Source: Owenia fusiformis
Lineage: Eukaryota > Annelida > Polychaeta > Sabellida > Oweniidae
Length of the DNA stretch: 64,000 bases
Assembly: GCA_903813345.2 (NCBI GenBank)
Contig: CAIIXF020000012.1
Coordinates: forward strand, 9,012,432 to 9,076,431
Direction of reading: 5' to 3'
A program made the translations under genes and the position numbers. Of the stretch, positions 62,201-64,000 are shown piece after piece. Below the pieces are notes generated by a model. The model saw only the letters and a list, made by a program, of their open reading frames with translations, did no database searches and was not told where the DNA came from. Within the stretch, counting starts at the first letter, position 1, and the number at the start of each line of letters is the position of its first letter.

Positions 62201-63952
62201 CTGACTGATTAAACTGTTGGTTGCACGCACCATAATACTCAAAATGATTTAGAGGTGACATTGATGTGTGACAAGAGGATGCGCTAGCTGAGGAGCAATA
62301 TTAACATTTTAAGTTGGTCATTTTGAGACTTTTTTCGTGCAGACTTGATCCACCACTAACCACCTTTGGCTGAACCCAGCACCACCACCCTGTTGGAGTA
62401 CAGTCCTGTAACTTTCACAGTACATCAGTATAATACTTGACAATGCACACTAGAAAAATTATAAAGATATATGAAAAACAAAAAAGTTACGGCATTTTTA
62501 TCAGTTCTTATTGAACACCCTGTATATCATATCTTCAGAGGTTGACAGTAATCATACACGATACTGTTTTTATATTTTATTTCTTAAAAGATTTAAGAAT
62601 TTTAAGATATAGAGGTTCTTATATGAGTACTTGTGCAAGATCGTCCATTCTTGATGAGCTTTGATAATTCTTCTTTATCGAGTCGCAGACGAGATAAAGA
62701 AACATTATCAAAGCGAGTCAAGAATGGACGATATTGCACAGGTACGAGTACAAGAACGTTTTTCTCATATGACTCTGTATTATGCTTTATTTTCACGTCT
62801 TCATGACAAAACTGGGTGCAAAATAGCTTCAGATTAATGGAACTTCATCTTTCAATTGTTATGACGTCATAACAATATTGTAGAAAATACATGGATACAC
62901 GAGGCAACAAAGCTCCATCGTTATGACGTCACAGCTTAGTTTTGTAGAATGAGCATGGATACTAGTAGCAACGGTGTATTTGTTGCTATGTTGTTGATGT
63001 TTATAGACCGGTGATGTCACAAGTAAATCTCATCTTACACGTGTGACTTTTTAAGATGAAAGATGGCAATATCTTGCATGGGGTAAAGATGGCTGTATCT
63101 TGGTTAGTCATATGAGAAAATAATATCTTACCAGGAATTATGCAACTTGAATTATATAGATATACAATTCGTCAAATATTACCGAAATTCTAAAATACTT
63201 CCTGGGTCTTAATTGGCTTTAACCAATATTTAAGAAGGTTTGTTAATTGAGGTCTGAACTTATAAAAACGAAGTTTTTCTGAATTTCAAATCTGTATAAT
63301 ACAGTAGCATCTGTTTGTCATTGGTATAATCTATTTTAATATGTATTATACTAAAAATGAATGGGGTATAATCCTGTTAAAGCTGTGGTGAAACTAAATT
63401 ATATCAACTAATATTGGAATATATTTTGGTATAGTTTAATATCAGACTCTATGATATTATGGTTCCATATCAGATGTTTTAATTTTGAATGATATTTTCT
63501 GTGATACTGGATTAAACAACAGATTAAACATTAATATCAGATGTTATCATACACATTAATCATGGGATTTTACATAGTGCAATGTGTCGATTCCAACGCA
63601 AGCATATTGAATGTGAATTAAAAATGATGGTTTAGATAATATGTCCACTTTGCATTCACCAAAGCTATGGATTCAGAGCATTACCAATCCATTTAAAGGA
63701 CGTCCTATCTACCTTTTTAAAGTTGTTGTCAAAAGAAGCATTCTCAATTAAGCTTAAATAAATTCAGGCCTGCTAGACCTTTTAGAATACAGGCATCTTA
63801 TGGAATATTGTAAGCATGATATCTGAAAGTGTTTTAAAAGGCTACCCCCTAGGTTCAACTCGCCTAACAGTTACAACGTTTCTCTCACCTTCCTCAGTGT
63901 TTGTTTTCTCCAAAACGAAGATGTAAAACATCAGTAGGAAAATAGCTCTCAT
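47055..63952 (-). CDS. Receptor gene 2: lectin-like domain + LRR + 7TM GPCR, four exons, join(47055..47212,56672..58660,60957..61208,63889..63952)
   Basis: Seen: same four-exon plan as gene 1, all GT-AG and phase 1, giving 820 codons plus TAA. Order is signal peptide (1-21), lectin-like domain (about 24-147), LRR N-cap, about ten LRRs, hinge with CC and SSCEDL, then seven helices and NPILY. The helix region is almost identical to gene 1, whereas the LRR and lectin parts differ at many positions. The TM6 motif CCWVP of gene 1 is CCLVP here, so the conserved Trp of the usual CWxP switch is absent. The cytoplasmic tail is shorter, ending ...PTQTPNPT. Intron 3 has grown to 9.46 kb by LINE and mariner insertion. 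Family and function as for gene 1: an LGR/GRL101-like receptor with unknown ligand. No frame damage is visible, so I regard it as intact. Confidence 0.78.
47763..49154 (+). pseudogene. LINE ORF2 reverse-transcriptase domain (463 codons open, element broken)
   Basis: Preceded by KWVEYGEKSTKYFLNLEKKR in frame from about 47727. A frameshift separates it from the upstream part at 47371-47733. Motifs: NNYRPISLSNYDYKILAFVL, NQSAYIPGRF, LDYKKAFDSINW (A), RGIRQGCPISALLFILCTE (B), QHADDTTLIL (C, catalytic AD-D intact), SGLKLNIDKTKG (D). The long open core suggests a recent insertion. No full product is possible because of 5' truncation and later frameshifts. Confidence 0.88.
49151..50360 (+). pseudogene. 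LINE ORF2 C-terminal region, frameshifted
   Basis: Three open stretches (49151-49516, 49687-50031, 49962-50360) in different frames continue the ORF2 product. The last contains a zinc-knuckle-like CQICHELHNMKHMLFEC, as in the C-terminus of L1/Tx1 ORF2 proteins, and stops before the tail. Confidence 0.78.
50504..51640 (-). other. Gene 2 intron 3, ancestral part
   Basis: Non-coding. The stretch 50840-51180 is homologous to 6780-7140 in intron 3 of gene 1 (GGACCAGTT, TCTTCATGGTAGAAGTT, CCTCCATTT), showing that exon 4 at 47.1 kb belongs to the same gene as exon 3 at 56.7 kb. Confidence 0.65.
51660..54595. mobile_element. 2.9-kb inverted-repeat element
   Basis: The arm 51680-51980 is inverted relative to 54270-54580. 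Shared blocks are AAATGAAAAAATTGCAA, ATATCAAAAATCTAGAAAAA, TCAGGGAT.ACGC and GGTCAATTGGTTACCAT. The interior is filled by a minisatellite and shows no transposase. I cannot define the target duplication. Confidence 0.68.
52590..53800 (+). repeat. About 24-26-bp minisatellite (ACTCTGGAGGCTGTACCATC)
   Basis: About 45 degenerate copies of TTAGACTCTGGAGGCTGTACC in one orientation, inside the 2.9-kb inverted-repeat element. Confidence 0.85.
55080..55225 (-). other. Intron 3 stretch homologous to gene 1 next to the exon 3 donor
   Basis: AAAGCTGACACT.TCAGCTTTCCAACG and TTTTGCTCAAG match 7505-7620. The match is interrupted exactly by the mariner insertion at 55227. The interval 54600-55080 shows nothing recognisable. 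Confidence 0.6.
55227..56652. mobile_element. 1426-bp mariner element, TA target duplication, inserted beside a splice donor
   Basis: The ends CGAGGGGTGATCCAAAAGTC and (complement) CGAAGAGTGATTCAAAAGTC are flanked by TA (55225-55226, 56653-56654). Gene 1 preserves the empty site near 7629 (ACTAGTATACAT). The interior retains only a transposase end on the minus strand. Confidence 0.85.
55560..55900 (-). pseudogene. Mariner transposase C-terminal relic
   Basis: Minus-strand reading ARYNLDMAPCDFLSFLQVEK, then after a frameshift LDEVKSGTPAVFASHKQ and WRFHKCLSLIGKAV. This matches the mariner pattern of D-x-APCDF-x-LFP followed by W...KCI, including the last catalytic Asp region. Frameshifts and stops are present. 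The N-terminal two thirds are not recognisable. Confidence 0.72.
56672..58660 (-). CDS. Gene 2 exon 3: end of lectin-like domain, LRRs, hinge and TM1-TM6
   Basis: 1989 nt without a stop, from acceptor ATTTAAAG|GTTTAATG to donor CTACCAG|GTTGGT. It begins GLMTGARTCDLLVTNKN and carries SITWSQANCKENVTDTFICV, then LRR cap, LRRs, hinge and six helices. The open frame runs on upstream to 58778 but that part is intron and a second copy of the acceptor unit. A mariner element ends at 56652, only 20 bp beyond the exon. Confidence 0.87.
58650..58800 (-). repeat. Duplicated exon 3 acceptor unit of gene 2
   Basis: Two copies, 123 bp apart, of the acceptor and exon start (exon-start positions 58660 and 58783), equivalent to the five copies in gene 1. 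Confidence 0.82.
58800..59348. other. Gene 2 intron 2, nothing recognised
   Basis: Non-coding. It contains no repeat or ORF I can name. Confidence 0.45.
59351..59904. mobile_element. 554-bp palindromic MITE of the Tc1/mariner superfamily
   Basis: The ends CAGGGTGGTCAAAAAATAGA and complement are flanked by TA (59349-59350, 59905-59906). The inverted homology continues inward (TTTGTCATTTTAAGAAAT, ATTTCATGACCATCAGA) for about 180 bp. No transposase is seen. Confidence 0.8.
59910..60950. other. Gene 2 intron 2, remaining part, nothing recognised
   Basis: Non-coding AT-rich DNA without recognisable repeats. Confidence 0.45.
60957..61208 (-). CDS. Gene 2 exon 2: N-terminal two thirds of the C-type lectin-like domain
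   Basis: 252 nt (84 codons) between acceptor TTTTTTCAG|ATACATG and donor CGCAG|GTACCA. It begins DTCPNGWYGCDDACY, keeps TWVEARESCWSKDAFLAAI, then differs from gene 1 through the middle (TSIYSYGRREAACIKETL) and ends HERQQYIYAG. The acceptor and the first exon bases are repeated about eight times in the upstream intron. Confidence 0.85.
61200..61640 (-). repeat. About 50-57-bp tandem units copying the exon 2 acceptor of gene 2
   Basis: Eight to nine copies of the unit with (plus strand) GGACATGTATCTGAAATAAC and TCTGTCAGTTGAAACTGCAT. Each carries the complement TTTCAG|ATACATGTCC of the real exon 2 junction at 61209/61208. Confidence 0.88.
61715..62395 (+). mobile_element. Degenerate mariner element with N-terminal transposase relic
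   Basis: Approximate inverted ends CTGGGT.GAGCCAAAAGTGGTT (61727) and its complement (62340-62375). Between them the plus strand reads IKYIHEAYGKDTISIPGIYC, WYRSFKEGE and DRGGQ, then after a frameshift GRPKVVTSPSQI and IKEILDEF. This is the helix-turn-helix DNA-binding part of mariner transposase. The catalytic part is lost. Confidence 0.72.
62500..62530. mobile_element. Solitary Tc1/mariner-like end
   Basis: TTCTTATTGAACACCCTGTA ends at the usual CACCCTG|TA border, but I could not find the partner end in the window. Confidence 0.4.
62610..63125. repeat. Fold-back repeat with strong hairpin
   Basis: GATCGTCCATTCTTGA at 62639 and its complement TCAAGAATGGACGAT at about 62719 form a hairpin with an additional GCTTTGATAA/TTATCAAAGC pair. 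A second inverted pair (TTCTCATATGAC near 62761 and GTCATATGAGAA near 63107) frames an outer unit with repeated ATGACGTCA motifs. Confidence 0.6.
63126..63888. other. Gene 2 intron 1, remaining part, nothing recognised
   Basis: AT-rich, no repeat or coding signal that I can support. Confidence 0.45.
63889..63952 (-). CDS. Gene 2 exon 1: start codon and signal peptide
   Basis: ATG at 63952-63950, 21 codons (MRAIFLLMFYIFVLEKTNTE...) plus one base, then donor GTGAGA. It matches gene 1 exon 1 closely, including the bases upstream of the ATG. Any 5' untranslated exon lies beyond the window. Confidence 0.8.
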
Positions 63953-64000
63953 GCTGCAGTTGCCGTTCGCCCTCTTTGGAAGTCAGTAAATATATGATTT

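Overview
The window is AT-rich animal nuclear DNA with spliced genes, GT-AG introns, LINEs, Tc1/mariner elements, MITEs and long tandem arrays. Repeats of the 'CCCACCGAACGAAATTCG...GGGGGATATAG' and 'AAAATGGCGGCCATTTT' type point to a lophotrochozoan, most likely a mollusc and perhaps a bivalve. This assignment is an inference; no species is identified.

The genes that matter are two paralogous receptors on the minus strand. I assembled each from four exons: gene 1 = 32900-32837, 32683-32435, 9646-7646, 6541-6339; gene 2 = 63952-63889, 61208-60957, 58660-56672, 47212-47055. All junctions are GT-AG and phase 1. The joined reading frames are open and are exact multiples of three (2517 and 2463 nt including stop; 838 and 820 aa). 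The predicted protein is signal peptide, then a C-type lectin-like domain split over exons 2 and 3, then an LRR N-cap and about ten leucine-rich repeats, then a rhodopsin-like seven-helix GPCR of the LGR/relaxin-receptor/GRL101 kind. A lectin-like module takes the place that LDLa modules occupy in relaxin-type LGRs. This is the main discovery candidate of the window.

The two genes form a tandem segmental duplication. Homology starts near 3075 and near 44755, and each unit begins with the same 77-bp satellite abutting the last exon. The introns were then rebuilt independently by mobile elements. Gene 1 intron 2 (22.8 kb) holds an 8.6-kb long-TIR element (12020-20592), inverted AGGTCA-rich arrays, a fold-back Tc1-like element (23026-23981) and a palindrome of about 5 kb (about 26480-31660) with degenerate ORF remnants. 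Gene 2 intron 3 (9.5 kb) holds a 5'-truncated LINE with a 13-bp target duplication (47372-50490), a 2.9-kb inverted-repeat element and a 1.4-kb mariner ending 20 bp from the splice junction.

Between the two genes (about 34.5-44.7 kb) lie several MITE-like elements with recognisable target duplications, minisatellites, a broken transposase, zinc-finger remnants and a broken CR1/Jockey-like LINE. The start of the window (1-2460) and several interspersed stretches contain nothing I can identify.
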